A stretch of 64,000 nucleotides of DNA, from positions 124,001 to 188,000 of the forward strand of contig WPDH01000013.1 of the NCBI GenBank assembly GCA_019137255.1. Direction: 5' to 3'. The stretch comes from Corinectria fuckeliana. Lineage: Eukaryota > Ascomycota > Sordariomycetes > Hypocreales > Nectriaceae. Position numbers and translations under genes: made by a program. Shown here piece after piece: positions 54,148 through 63,747 of this stretch; the first letter of the stretch is position 1; every line of letters begins with the position of its first letter. The notes under the pieces are model-generated. The model was not told where the DNA came from. It was given only the letters and a program-made list of their open reading frames with translations, and ran no database searches.

Positions 54148-55956
54148 TCAATCCTCGTCGTTGTCGTCTTCGACGCGAGGCCGCTTCGGCTGCCTGCTAT
54201 CTTCCTCCTGTAAACCGTAGCCTCGCTTAGATGACGAGGTTTGGTCCACCTCGGACAAAAACTTGTCCACATTAAATGGGTCAACTGAATCTTTCTCGAA
54301 CTGAACTGGTCCCTCACGCGCCTGCGGTTTTTGTGTTAGCAAGAATCTCTTCGCGGGAAACAGTGTAGATAGACTGACCTCGACGTCGGCAGCGCCCTTG
54401 AACGTCCCCTTACCCAGCGCGTCACCAAACCGACTAGCCTTCTGGATCTTAGCCATCTCTTGGTCGCCGCCTTCAGCATCGTCGTCGTCCATGTTTGCTC
54501 GGGGCCGGTAGATGCTGCTGATTGCGTCCTGCGCCGCAAACAGGGGCTTGTCGTAATGGTTGTCCTCGTTGAAGCCGCTGTCGAAGCCGCTGGACTGGTT
54601 GAACAACCTGGAGTCGTACATGGTCTCTTTGGATTGTGTTGGTTTCGCCAGACCCAGCGCAACCTTTTCAGAAATGTCTCTGTTCTGTTCCCGGGCCATA
54701 ACCTGAGCTCGGCGCTCGGCGCCCATGCGGTTTTGTCGTAATTTTCTCTCTTCATCTCGTTGCTTCTCCTGTCGGGCCTTGACTCGCTCCCTGACGTCCG
54801 AGTCCTCGCTGTCGGACGCGTCGGTTTCAGAGTCGCCGTAGCTTCGCGAACGCGACCGTGACCTCGAGTCTCGTGAGGTTCTGGAGTCTCTTCGTGGACG
54901 GCGAGCACCTGCACGCTCCTCCCTGGCTTTCTGGGCCAGATCTCGAAGGGTGTCTTCCTTCTGTGCCTTCTCCTTCTCTGCCAGTCGTTGCTGCATCATC
55001 GCTCGCTGCTGGACTTCCTCGCGGGCATGACGCTCTGCCATCTTGACAGCCTCGGCAAACTGAGCATGTTTGTCGCTGATATCCAAGTCCTGCAGCCCTC
55101 TACCGTCGGCGGCCAATCTCTTGTCCAATGGCACAGTAAAACCCTTGGGATTCTTCCAGTTCGAAACGGGGGGAGGGATCTTCCACATCTCCTGGTCTTC
55201 GGCCGTGAGCTTTCGGGGGGGCGAGTGCATGACTGGTGGCGGCGGTGAGGGTGGGCCACGAGGGATCTTCTTGTGCTTGAACTTTGGAGGCTCCAAGGGG
55301 TCGCGTTGTCGCTCAACGATCTTCATAATGCGATCTTGCTTCTTCGAATTGTCGCCCATGTGGTTCGCGGGCGTGTATCGTACAAAGGTTGGATCATTGC
55401 GCTGTCCAATATTGACGTTCTTCGGTTTCTGCGCAGCCACCGCGCCGCTGACTAGTGCTGCCAGGGCGTTCTTGGTCCTCTCCGTCGTGGCCTCCACCGT
55501 CTGCTTGTCCGGCCGGGACAAGTCAATTTCGCCCGCGTCAGCGCGTTGTCGTAGGGGGATCAGGTCTTTGAACGACGTGTGAACGATTCGTCCCTCGCTG
55601 TGTCCCTGTCGTGCGATAGCGTCGAATTTCACCTTGCCTTCGGAGTCCACCTGGATAGCCAGTGCGTTGCTCGTCGTCGCGCCCTTCTTGCCCATGTCCA
55701 GGGGGTACTGGGCGACTGGAATCTCGGGAAAAGCGCCTCCGTCGCCAAAGTCTTCCTGCGACCGCGGTCGCCATCCTATTCGCTGGCCGTAAGATGGAGG
55801 GCCGGAGCGCTTGAGAACGAGCTGAGTCTCGTCGAGCTGGCCGGGCCCTACGATGCGCGGGCCGCGCTGCTGCGCTCGCACGGGAGTCTCCTCATCCTCG
55901 CCTGTGTACTTAGGCTTGGGGAGCGCGCCCTGAAGCGACCCGACGATCGACGTCAT
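54148..55956 (-). CDS. PRP45: Pre-mRNA-processing protein Prp45/SKIP (SNW domain)
   Basis: Exons 55956-54379 and 54321-54148 give 583 residues. SKIP/Prp45 is a largely extended scaffold of the activated spliceosome (NineTeen-related) and a transcription coregulator in animals. The signature YGQRIGWRPRSQEDFGDGG lies near residue 56, and the SNW domain extends to about residue 340, including the Pro-rich IPRGPPSPPPPVMHSPP. The C-terminal half has a charged coiled-coil region and an RS-like stretch (SRTSRDSRSRSRSRS). A 57-nt stop-free intron (GTCAGT donor, CTAAC branch, CGCAG acceptor) lies in frame. Removing it gives the family-consistent GAADVEAREGPVQFEKD. Confidence 0.95.
   Translation of the reverse strand: MTSIVGSLQGALPKPKYTGEDEETPVRAQQRGPRIVGPGQLDETQLVLKRSGPPSYGQRIGWRPRSQEDFGDGGAFPEIPVAQYPLDMGKKGATTSNALAIQVDSEGKVKFDAIARQGHSEGRIVHTSFKDLIPLRQRADAGEIDLSRPDKQTVEATTERTKNALAALVSGAVAAQKPKNVNIGQRNDPTFVRYTPANHMGDNSKKQDRIMKIVERQRDPLEPPKFKHKKIPRGPPSPPPPVMHSPPRKLTAEDQEMWKIPPPVSNWKNPKGFTVPLDKRLAADGRGLQDLDISDKHAQFAEAVKMAERHAREEVQQRAMMQQRLAEKEKAQKEDTLRDLAQKAREERAGARRPRRDSRTSRDSRSRSRSRSYGDSETDASDSEDSDVRERVKARQEKQRDEERKLRQNRMGAERRAQVMAREQNRDISEKVALGLAKPTQSKETMYDSRLFNQSSGFDSGFNEDNHYDKPLFAAQDAISSIYRPRANMDDDDAEGGDQEMAKIQKASRFGDALGKGTFKGAADVEVSLSTLFPAKRFLLTQKPQAREGPVQFEKDSVDPFNVDKFLSEVDQTSSSKRGYGLQEEDSRQPKRPRVEDDNDED
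54322..54378 (-). other. Stop-free 57-nt intron in PRP45
   Basis: The intron length is a multiple of three and it has no stop codon, so both spliced and unspliced mRNAs would give full-length proteins that differ by 19 residues. The splice signals are canonical. Confidence 0.85.
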
Positions 55957-56500
55957 TTTGTTGTCGTGATGGGATGAAGTTGGTTGAAACTTGAAGGTTC
56001 ACGGCCCAGCCTAGAATTTCAAGAGGCGGCGCACCTTAAGCGGCTTAGCGCATAACGCATGTGCCACACGCGCTGCGCCAAGATCTTGCTACCCCATGCA
56101 AGCTGTCTGCGATGAGCTCTGATGAATGCAGCAAGGAGAATAACGCGAAGGGAGACTGCTCATAAGGAATAACAGTGAGCATGCTACAACGAACTGCACT
56201 GTGACTTCGTAGTCGATGTTTAGTGATACGCATTGGATCAGCGTTACTGCTTCGTCGATTGCATAAACAGCAACGTTATTACAGAACCGCGACTTTATAT
56301 GTAAAAGCACATCATGACAACGTCGTCCGCTTCGCTCACAGCAACGTACAGCTCCTAGTTAGCTGAGTAAAAATCCGTGCAAGCCGTCCGCCAGCTCAAA
56401 GCCATGCTTCCATTGATTATACATAAATGTTCCCAGTGCCAACCTCCTTTTGAACCTGCGCCTCGAAAATCCAGATCCAGCTTGGAATACACCAACTCCT
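55957..56500. other. Intergenic region PRP45/p24
   Basis: Promoter of PRP45 and 3' flank of the p24 gene. No other gene seen. Confidence 0.55.
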
Positions 56501-57296
56501 TTACACGTAGCCCTTGCGCGCTCCCTGTCCGAGGGGTCAGTCCGGCACTTTGCGGCAAAGGATAAATGCAACGTACCTGGAAGAAGAACCTGACGACAAA
56601 AACCTGCAGAGCGCCCATACAAACAATGAGGCCAATCTGGATCAAGCTGAAGTTGACGATTCGACCTTCGGTGCTGTTCACAGTGGCGAAGTTGCGGTTC
56701 TCACGGGTTCGGAAGTATTTTTGGTTTCGTGAAATGGTGGACAGCTGTCCAGAGACCTTGAAGATGGACTCCTCGAGGACCGACGTCTGCTCAGGGGTGG
56801 TACCCTGCTTGGAGGGCAGTTGGGCTCGCTGCTCGTTCTCGACCTAATCGCAAAGTCAGTCCGCTGTTCTCGAGCCACACGGCGCATCGCACTTACCGCA
56901 ATCTCGAAGTCGACAAACTTCTCGGCGAAAGTACTCATCTCGTTATCAAAGCAAAACGAGTACTCGCCGATAGTGTTGGCAGAGAAGACGAAGTCGCCCT
57001 GTCGCTCCTTCTGGCCATCCATGATGATCTTGCCATTGGGACCCTCGACGATATAGTCGACATCAAAAGAACCACCAGATTGAACCTAAAAGCCCATGTT
57101 AAACCAGACTTCCTTGGTATATGAACGTTTCGGGCAGGCTCACGGCAAAGTAGAATGCGATCTTCTCGGACTCCTTTTTCGTCGTCGTGTAGAAGCAGGC
57201 CTTTTCGTTGGCAGACAGCTGGTAGGTGAGAGCAGTGGCAGTAACGTCGGTCACCAAGCAGGCAATGAGCCCGGCGAGCAGTGTCAGGAGTCTCAT
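56501..57296 (-). CDS. p24 family ER-Golgi cargo receptor (Erp type)
   Basis: Exons 57296-57144, 57085-56897, 56843-56577 and 56524-56501 give 210 residues; all junctions are phase 0. The protein has a signal peptide (MRLLTLLAGLIACLVTDVTA), a GOLD domain with the conserved Cys pair (KACFY and YSFCFDN), a coiled-coil region, and one membrane segment (NFSLIQIGLIVCMGALQVFV). The last exon is only eight codons including the stop and supplies the cytosolic tail GARKGYV after RFFFQ. p24 proteins cycle between ER and Golgi in COPII and COPI vesicles and help sort GPI-anchored cargo. The segment RTRENRNFATVNSTEGR places it with the yeast Erp2/3/4-type members rather than Emp24 or Erv25. It is divergent from the PhoD gene. 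Confidence 0.9.
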
Positions 57297-57824
57297 GATG
57301 GTTGTTCGTGGGGTGTTGTCGCGGCAAAGCAGCTGGCTGGTTCAGGACAAGCTGTCGCCAAAGTAATCTAGGTGGATATGGATGTGGCACCCAGGGGAGC
57401 GAACGGGCCACGATTGAGATTCGGGGCGGACTTTTACAGCATCCGGTGGGGTATCAGCCACACTCTAGAAACCACTGTCTGCGCCACAGAAATTATGGGG
57501 CTACGCGTCGAGACGTGATTCAGTTAGGGATGTGACCTCATAACAATAGGTACGTATTTCCAATCCAATGATACGACGTGTGTCGCTCCCCTCCTTCAAC
57601 CTCGACCTCTCTTCGCCTTCGCACATACCTATTTCGCCACGCGCCATGAAGTTGACATTGACAACTCAACGGCCAACTTCAATTCACCACTCTCCTTAAA
57701 AGGACCACTTTCCTCAGCCTTGACTATTTAAAGGGCTAACCTTCCATCCTAATCTTGGCGCTAGCCTTGAGCTCTGCCTTTGTTTACCTTCCATTACCTT
57801 TCCCCTGGAATACCAGCTTTCATC
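57297..57824. promoter_or_regulatory. Divergent promoter region p24/PhoD
   Basis: The 528 bases lie between divergent start codons. A CT-rich stretch lies near 57590-57640. There is no clear TATA box. Confidence 0.45.
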
Positions 57825-59855
57825 ATGGCAATTCAGAAGACTGTCGCAAACCTGTCCTCAGTTTCTTTGAGGACATGTGCAGTCATCTTCTTCAGACTTG
57901 TGAGTCCGCCTACCCATTACATTCAAACAACCACTAACTAGATCGCACAGTTTCCTGTAAGCCTTTCCGAAAGCCCCGAGTTTCTGTAGACCCGAACCTA
58001 ACTTGAACGACAGGCGCATTTCCCCTCGATCGCTTTCGCCCTCTTTGCCATCTACGTTCCGTCCTTTTTCGCTAGCTTCTTCACCACACCTGAGCTTGAG
58101 GTCGTCGATGATCAGGTCGATATTACCGTTAACGAGGCAACCGTTACCTCCGGAACTCCCTTGTCGACCGAGGATGGTGTCGCTGTCGCATCTACGCCCA
58201 AGGTTGTCACGGATGTCGACATCAAGGAGAAGGTCGTGCTCCGCGAGAAGCCTGCCAAGGCATGGAAAATACTCTTGTTCGGTGCACCCAGTGGCACCCG
58301 GCCTGTCGTCTCATTCTTGACGTTCCTTATCAATGCCGTTCTCGTTGGTCTGACTGCAGATGCTCTATATCGGGCGAGGCTGTACTACCCTGCCGAGGAT
58401 TTATCCTTTGTTCGCATTGGATATGTATCCCCCACGGAGGCCAAGTTCTTGATCCGTGAGCCAGACCAGGCCAAGATGCCAGTCACCTTGGAGATCCACA
58501 TCAAGGACCCTCAGCCACCATTTGACAACACCCTGTGGCAGACTGCCGGCGGTGTCAGATGGACGTCCAACACGACGGATTTCACCGCTGCCTTGAGTGT
58601 TCCCCTGCAGCACTCACAGCAACGATGGTACGAGTGGAGGACCTCCAACAATCACACTGGCGAATTCCTTTCTCCTCCCAAGGCGGGCGCCATGCCCGAC
58701 TACCACGACGGAAAATTTACTTTCCTCTCCACGTCTTGTATCCTCCCTCGATTCCCCTACAACCCGCTTGATCACCCTCTAGCCATCCCGGGACTCCGCC
58801 ATTTAGCCAATAAGCTTCCCGAGCTTGGTGCTCAGTTCATGCTGTTTCTCGGTGACTTCATCTACGTTGATGTTCCGGAACGGTTCGGCATTTCCGCTGA
58901 AGAGTATCGCATGCAATACCGCCAGGTATATGCCTCGCCAGACTGGGCCCCTGTTGCTCAAAACCTGAGCTGGATCCACGTCCTTGACGACCATGAGATC
59001 TCCAATGACTGGGATGCGAAGGATACCGGTGTCTACAATGCTGCTGTGGAACCTTGGCACATCTATCAGGCCGATCTCAACCCCCCCAAGGCCCAGGCAG
59101 CTGGCACCAAGAGCGAACGTGAAGGTGCCACCTGGTACGAGTTTGTTCAGGGCCCTGCCAGCTTTTTTATGCTGGATACCCGCAGCTACCGGTCAAGCAA
59201 CAAGGTTTCTTTCAATGCGACGGACAAGACTATGCTGGGTGAGGAGCAGCTGGCCGACTTCTTGACTTGGCTGGCCCGACCGGAGCCTGAGGGGGTCCAG
59301 TGGAAGGTCATTGCTTCCTCTGTCCCTTTTACCAAGAATTGGCCCGTCAATGTTCAGGATACGTGGGGTGGGTTCCTGGTTGAGAGAAAGAAAATTCTGG
59401 AGCATATGTGGGATGCCGGAGCGCGAGGCACCGGAGTCGTCATCCTCTCAGGAGATCGTCACGAATTTGCTGCCACGAAATTTCCACCGCCGCCAGAGTC
59501 GCGATGGCTCGAGTCTGCGGCCGCGCACGAGTTCTCGACTAGCCCCTTGAACCAATTTGCGTCGCCCTTCCCGACTTACAGGCAAACCGACGATGAGGAT
59601 GTCATGTTGAAGTGAGTTTCCTTTGAGCGATTCCTCTGAGGGTTTTTTTTCTGACGCCAACCGTATAGCTATATCCCTGGAGGTACCTCCAAATTCGGAT
59701 CTTTCACGATTGAGAAGGTTGATGGCAAGAGTACTCTACTCTACCGCCTGTTCATTAATGGTAACGAGACGTGGAGTACGATTGTTGACGCGCCTCCCGT
59801 GCCTGTGAGCGAGAAGAGTAGTTCGTCGTTTTGGGACAGGATCAGAGGCCTCTAG
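57825..59855 (+). CDS. PhoD-like metallophosphatase, membrane-anchored
   Basis: Exons 57825-57899, 57951-57956, 58014-59611 and 59669-59855 give 621 residues. Exon 2 is only six bases (two codons) between two small introns (51 and 57 nt), each with its own CTAAC branch point. Hydrophobic segments near the N-terminus (SIAFALFAIYVPSFFASFF and VVSFLTFLINAVLVGLTAD) anchor it in a membrane. PhoD metal-binding motifs are present: FLGDFIYVDVP near residue 304, LDDHEISND near 351 and SGDRHEFA near 505. The family comprises alkaline phosphatases/phosphodiesterases. The substrate is unknown here. The last exon joins MLN to YIPGGTSKFGSF, fitting relatives. Confidence 0.9.
57951..57956 (+). other. 6-nt internal microexon of the PhoD-like gene
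   Basis: TTTCCT lies between an acceptor CACAG and a donor GTAAGC. Each flanking intron has its own donor, CTAAC branch point and acceptor. The exon adds Phe-Pro in phase 0. Skipping it would also keep the frame, so both forms could exist. Confidence 0.65.
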
Positions 59856-60542
59856 GACAGCAAGAGTCTCCACTCTTAGGAGTGTATTCACCTGGCGTTT
59901 TGGATTTGCCTTTTTTTGCGGACGGCACCGTGTCCATGGCGCCTTGCGCACTCTAGCTTGGACCTCGGGCCTTTTAAGACTTGTACATCTAGTTTGTGAG
60001 AGTAATAATACATATTTGAGAAGCGGCACATCTGTCCTCTTATCTCAAGTTATGCGCAACTACTACTGAAGCCCGGGGGTAAGCTTATGTCAGTCGGCAT
60101 TGGCAAGTTCCTCCAAATAAGTCATCCGCTTTTTGTCCAAGGCGAGGTGGTTGACGACTAGCCGTCATTGTTTATTGACTTTCCAGATTCTCGGTCTTCC
60201 ATGCGGAACCAAGAAGCTGGTCAGACATCAGTGAGAGCAGAATCGCAGGTTTCTCCGCAAGTCACCGTATGAGTCACATTGTCCAGCGCCATTCTGTGTC
60301 AACCCGTGTAACGCGGATGCATCTCCACTAGCGTACCCTACTATGTAGAACAACTAGGAGAGTTTGCCTTGTAAGATGAAGATGCATGTGACTCGCTCAG
60401 GTCCACTTCACCCACCGACTCGCTTAACTCTGGCTGCGAACGCGCTGCAATTCAAGGTTTCCAGGGAGTCGCTACCTAGCTTGCTTTGCCTGCCTGAGGC
60501 TGAGGCTGGTGCCTGGTGGTGTGCCTGGTGGTGGCGGCTGGA

Positions 60543-60564
60543 CCCAATCAATTCACACCATCCG
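60543..60564 (+). repeat. 22-bp dispersed exact repeat, copy 2
   Basis: Identical and in the same orientation to 12635-12656, 48 kb away. Confidence 0.7.
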
Positions 60565-60623
60565 GGTGTTGATGCCTTAGGTAATCCAGGCAGCGGGCCC
60601 GTGCACGAGTGATCTCGCAAATC

Positions 60624-60630
60624 TATAAAG
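60624..60630 (+). promoter_or_regulatory. TATA-like element with following CT-rich tract
   Basis: TATAAAG is followed within 30 bases by a TTCTTTTCTTTCTTTCTTCT tract, the arrangement of a fungal core promoter. No coding gene follows for over 1.2 kb until GCD2. Confidence 0.35.
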
Positions 60631-61595
60631 GGCAGCTCTCCCCCCGACCTTTCAGTTTTCTTTTCTTTCTTTCTTCTCCATCCAAGTGCAAGGGCGTTTT
60701 CCTTCTCCGTGAAGCGATAAGCTGAGAGAGGAATTTTGCTAGTTGAAAACTATACACTGACCGCTCCTCACTGGGTTCGCCTGGTGAGGGAATTTTTGGA
60801 ACCTTTCTTTTCCTCTGGAATCATTTTCTTTCATTGCGGTTGATCCCTCGTGGACCGGCGCGAAGAAGGATGTTGCGTGTGAATTTGTGATTAAGGTGCA
60901 CGACACAGGCGTGCAGGCGTAGGTAAAGCAAGGTTGCTCGCTGCCGGTATGTGAGTGTATCCTGGGCAGCCACCACAGGTATCGACAACGAGGTTGCTTC
61001 TGCCCTCAGCAAAGGTCAAGGCGGTCATTGCTGTACATCCAACTCCCATCTGGATGCATCTCGGTCCCGTACACCGCGAAAACGGAGGATGCGACTATCC
61101 ACCTGTTGATGATATTTTCCCCAGGTGGACGTGGTGGTTGGATTTTCCCGGAAGCACCCTTGTGCGTTTGTGCACATCCCTGAGCTGAGTCCACCTCGGA
61201 GTTTTAGTTGTAGACTTCCCAAGGCCGGACTCGTCCACATGACATGGACAAGCTGCTTGATGAACTGTTCCGTAGTGGTTATTTCTACTCACTACTTATC
61301 TGCCTGATGCCTGTGTTTTTCATCCCGTCCCGATCCTGATTCTGCGTCCGTTTCCCTCCGCTCCCTCCGCTCCCTTCATTCTTCCCGGCGACTCCCCCCT
61401 AGTCACCTACTGTCTCTTCTTGATGACTAACTAACTAACTGTAATTCCTCGTTGAAGCTGAGGCTCTGCTCTCTCTCGTCCTGTACGTATTTGTCGGACA
61501 GCCCAAAATTAATGGGTAGCTCTGTCTCGTTAGCGCGGGGCACTTCCCCATACCAGACAGATCCCGGCGTGCGTCCGAATCATTCTTTTTCCCAG

Positions 61596-61602
61596 TGACT
61601 CA
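61596..61602 (+). promoter_or_regulatory. TGACTCA site (Gcn4/CPC1 type) upstream of GCD2
   Basis: A perfect TGACTCA lies 275 bases before the GCD2 start codon. Gcn4 and its filamentous orthologue CPC1/CpcA bind this sequence. Several copies are expected in 64 kb by chance, so function is not shown. Confidence 0.35.
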
Positions 61603-61876
61603 AAGGCTCCAAGCCCAGCAAACTCCCCGCAATCCTACCACGACGTCCTGTCCCGGCGCGTAGACTCGTCCGCAATCATATATTAGAAGAAAGATATACG
61701 TCGTCTTCGTACAGAAAGAAACAAATATCTTAGCCAGCAGTCCTCCGACAACCTCCTCACGCACAACCAAACCGTCCTCATATCTCCCTCCCCTCCCACC
61801 GCGTGCCCCGCCACGGCCTCGACACCACCACAGACCACAACCTCGCGCAGCCCCTCGCCGGAGCAAGACCCGTCCT

Positions 61877-63288
61877 ATGGCCACCGAAACAGGCGGCCCG
61901 GCCCCCGCAGGCCCGGCCCAAGCTACGGAGAAGAAGGACAAGAAGGACCAGCAGCAGAGCAAGGGCCAGGCCAAGGACCAGCCGCCCGTCACCGGCGACA
62001 AGAAGCTGTCCGGCGCGGAGCTGAAGAAGAAGGCCAAGGAGGAAAAGGCCGCCCGGAGAGCACAGGCCAAGGCGGTGCTCACGGCGTATGCGCCTGCGAA
62101 GGAGGGACAGACCGGCGCCGGCGATGGCAAGGGCGGCAAGGAGAAGCCCAAGGACGGGCGGCAGCACGGCGGAGCGAAGCTGCCCCTGCGGACAGCCTCG
62201 ACGCCGGCCGTCCCCAAGGCGAACAAGCCCTCGATACCCGTCTGCTTCAGCCACCTCTCCATGGCCAAGCGGATAGACATGACGCACGCCGACAAGGATG
62301 TCAACCCTGCCGTGCTAATCCTCGGCGAGCACATGAGCGCCTTTGCCATCAGCGACAGCATCACTCGCTTGGAGGCGACGCTGCTAGCCTTCAAGAAGGT
62401 GAGTCTTTCTCTTTCTCTCTCTCTCTCTCCTCCTCCTCCAAGAGACCATTCACGTCTGACTCGCAGCCACAGGTCATCGACTCCTACAACACCCCCATGA
62501 GCACCACCTTCTCCCGCCATTTCACCTCCCACGTCCTCAACCCTCAGATCGACTACCTCACAGCATGCCGCCCCATGTGCTTCTCCATGGGCAACGCCAT
62601 CCGATGGCTCAAGCTCCAGATCAGCAAGATCGACATTGACGTGCCCGACATGGAGGCCAAGAAGCTCTTGTCCGAGGCCATCGACAGCTTCATCCACGAG
62701 CGCATCACCCTCGCCGACTACGTAATCGTCGAGACGGCCGCCGAAATGATCGTCGACGACGACGTCATCCTCACCTACGCCCATCACCACCTCGTCGAGC
62801 GCACCCTCCTCCGCGCCCACAAGGACGGCAAGCGCTTCCGCGTCATCCTGGTAGACGACCCCTACGAGCGCGTCGGCATCGACCTCGCCAAGAAGCTCTC
62901 GGCCGCCGGCATCCAGGTTGCCTACTCCTCCGACCTCGGCGCCGTGCGGACGCACCTCGCCGACACCAAGCAGGTGCTGCTCGCCGCCGAGGCCATCTTC
63001 AGCAACGGCGCCATGTACGCCCGCGCCGGGTCGTGCGACATCGCCACCACGGCAACCGACCTGAGCGTGCGAGTCATCGCCCTGTGCGAGACCATCAACT
63101 TCACCGAGCGGGTGTCCATCGACTCGCTCACCTACAACGAGATCGACCCCGAGCGGTGCACCGCTGACGGGTTCCGCCTGCTCTTCGACACCACCCGAGA
63201 CAAGGACCTCTCGGTTGTGGTGACAGAGCTCGGCAACTCTTCCGCCACATCAGTACCGGCCATCCTCAGGAAGCTGGAGGAGCTGTAG
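61877..63288 (+). CDS. GCD2: Translation initiation factor eIF2B subunit delta
   Basis: Exons 61877-62398 and 62473-63288 give 445 residues. The N-terminal ~110 residues are Lys/Ala/Pro-rich and disordered (KKDKKDQQQSKGQ, LKKKAKEEKAARRAQAKAVLTAY). The regulatory alpha/beta/delta domain follows from SIPVCFSHL, including MSTTFSRHFTSHVLNPQID, the ERITLADYVI segment, VILVDDPYERVGIDLAKKLSAAG and AEAIFSNGAMYARAGSCDIA. With the alpha and beta subunits it forms the part of eIF2B that senses phosphorylated eIF2 and so sets general amino-acid control. The intron has a CT microsatellite right after the donor (62407-62440) and splits the gene in phase 0. Confidence 0.95.
62407..62440 (+). repeat. CT microsatellite inside the GCD2 intron
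   Basis: A run of TTTCTC/CT units followed by CTC trimers lies just after the 5' splice site. Confidence 0.8.
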
Positions 63289-63747
63289 GCTAGCTAGAGT
63301 TTGCAATAGATGAGGCCCAAGCTAGACGAAAAGTAGATGATGGTTCGGGCATTCCCGTTGGGTGGACAAGACCACAATACAAGGTCTTGATGATATCCGA
63401 ATCATGCTGTTGCAGGAGTCTAGTCTGTGTTGGGGGGTCTTTGTCGTGATACTGCTCCTGACATTCCAATGCATCTCCGTAGCTTCAGATCGAACCGTTT
63501 TGTGTCGTAGAGTAACCTCAATCCCATCGCCGAACATTCACGTCCACCCCCTCGTGGCATCGTAACAGGAGAAGAGGTCCCATTCTTCCAATTCCAGTCT
63601 TCCCATGTCGACGGGTCTATTCCCATACAAAATATGTACAATATCTCTCCTCTCCCAACGCATCCCCCACTTCCCTCCCGCTTCAGCATCGTTCTGTCGG
63701 ACCCATTCCCGTATTGGGGTTTTCGTCTCTTAACGCACGCGTACTCT
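63289..63747. other. Convergent intergenic region, no gene seen
   Basis: 3' flanks of GCD2 and of the gene at the right edge. Only short unconvincing frames occur. Confidence 0.55.

Larger units (their letters stand above)
59856..61876. other. 2-kb region upstream of GCD2, no coding gene recognised
   Basis: It holds the second copy of the 22-bp repeat (60543-60564), a TATA-like TATAAAG at 60624-60630 followed by a CT-rich tract, several short upstream open frames (from 60869, 60949 and 61052), and a TGACTCA site at 61596-61602. A transcript may start near 60.65 kb and form a long GCD2 leader or a separate RNA. Confidence 0.45.

Noticed and set aside
61600..62955. 451-codon minus-strand frame over GCD2
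   Set aside because: It runs antisense through the GCD2 exons and intron and has a biased, motif-free composition.
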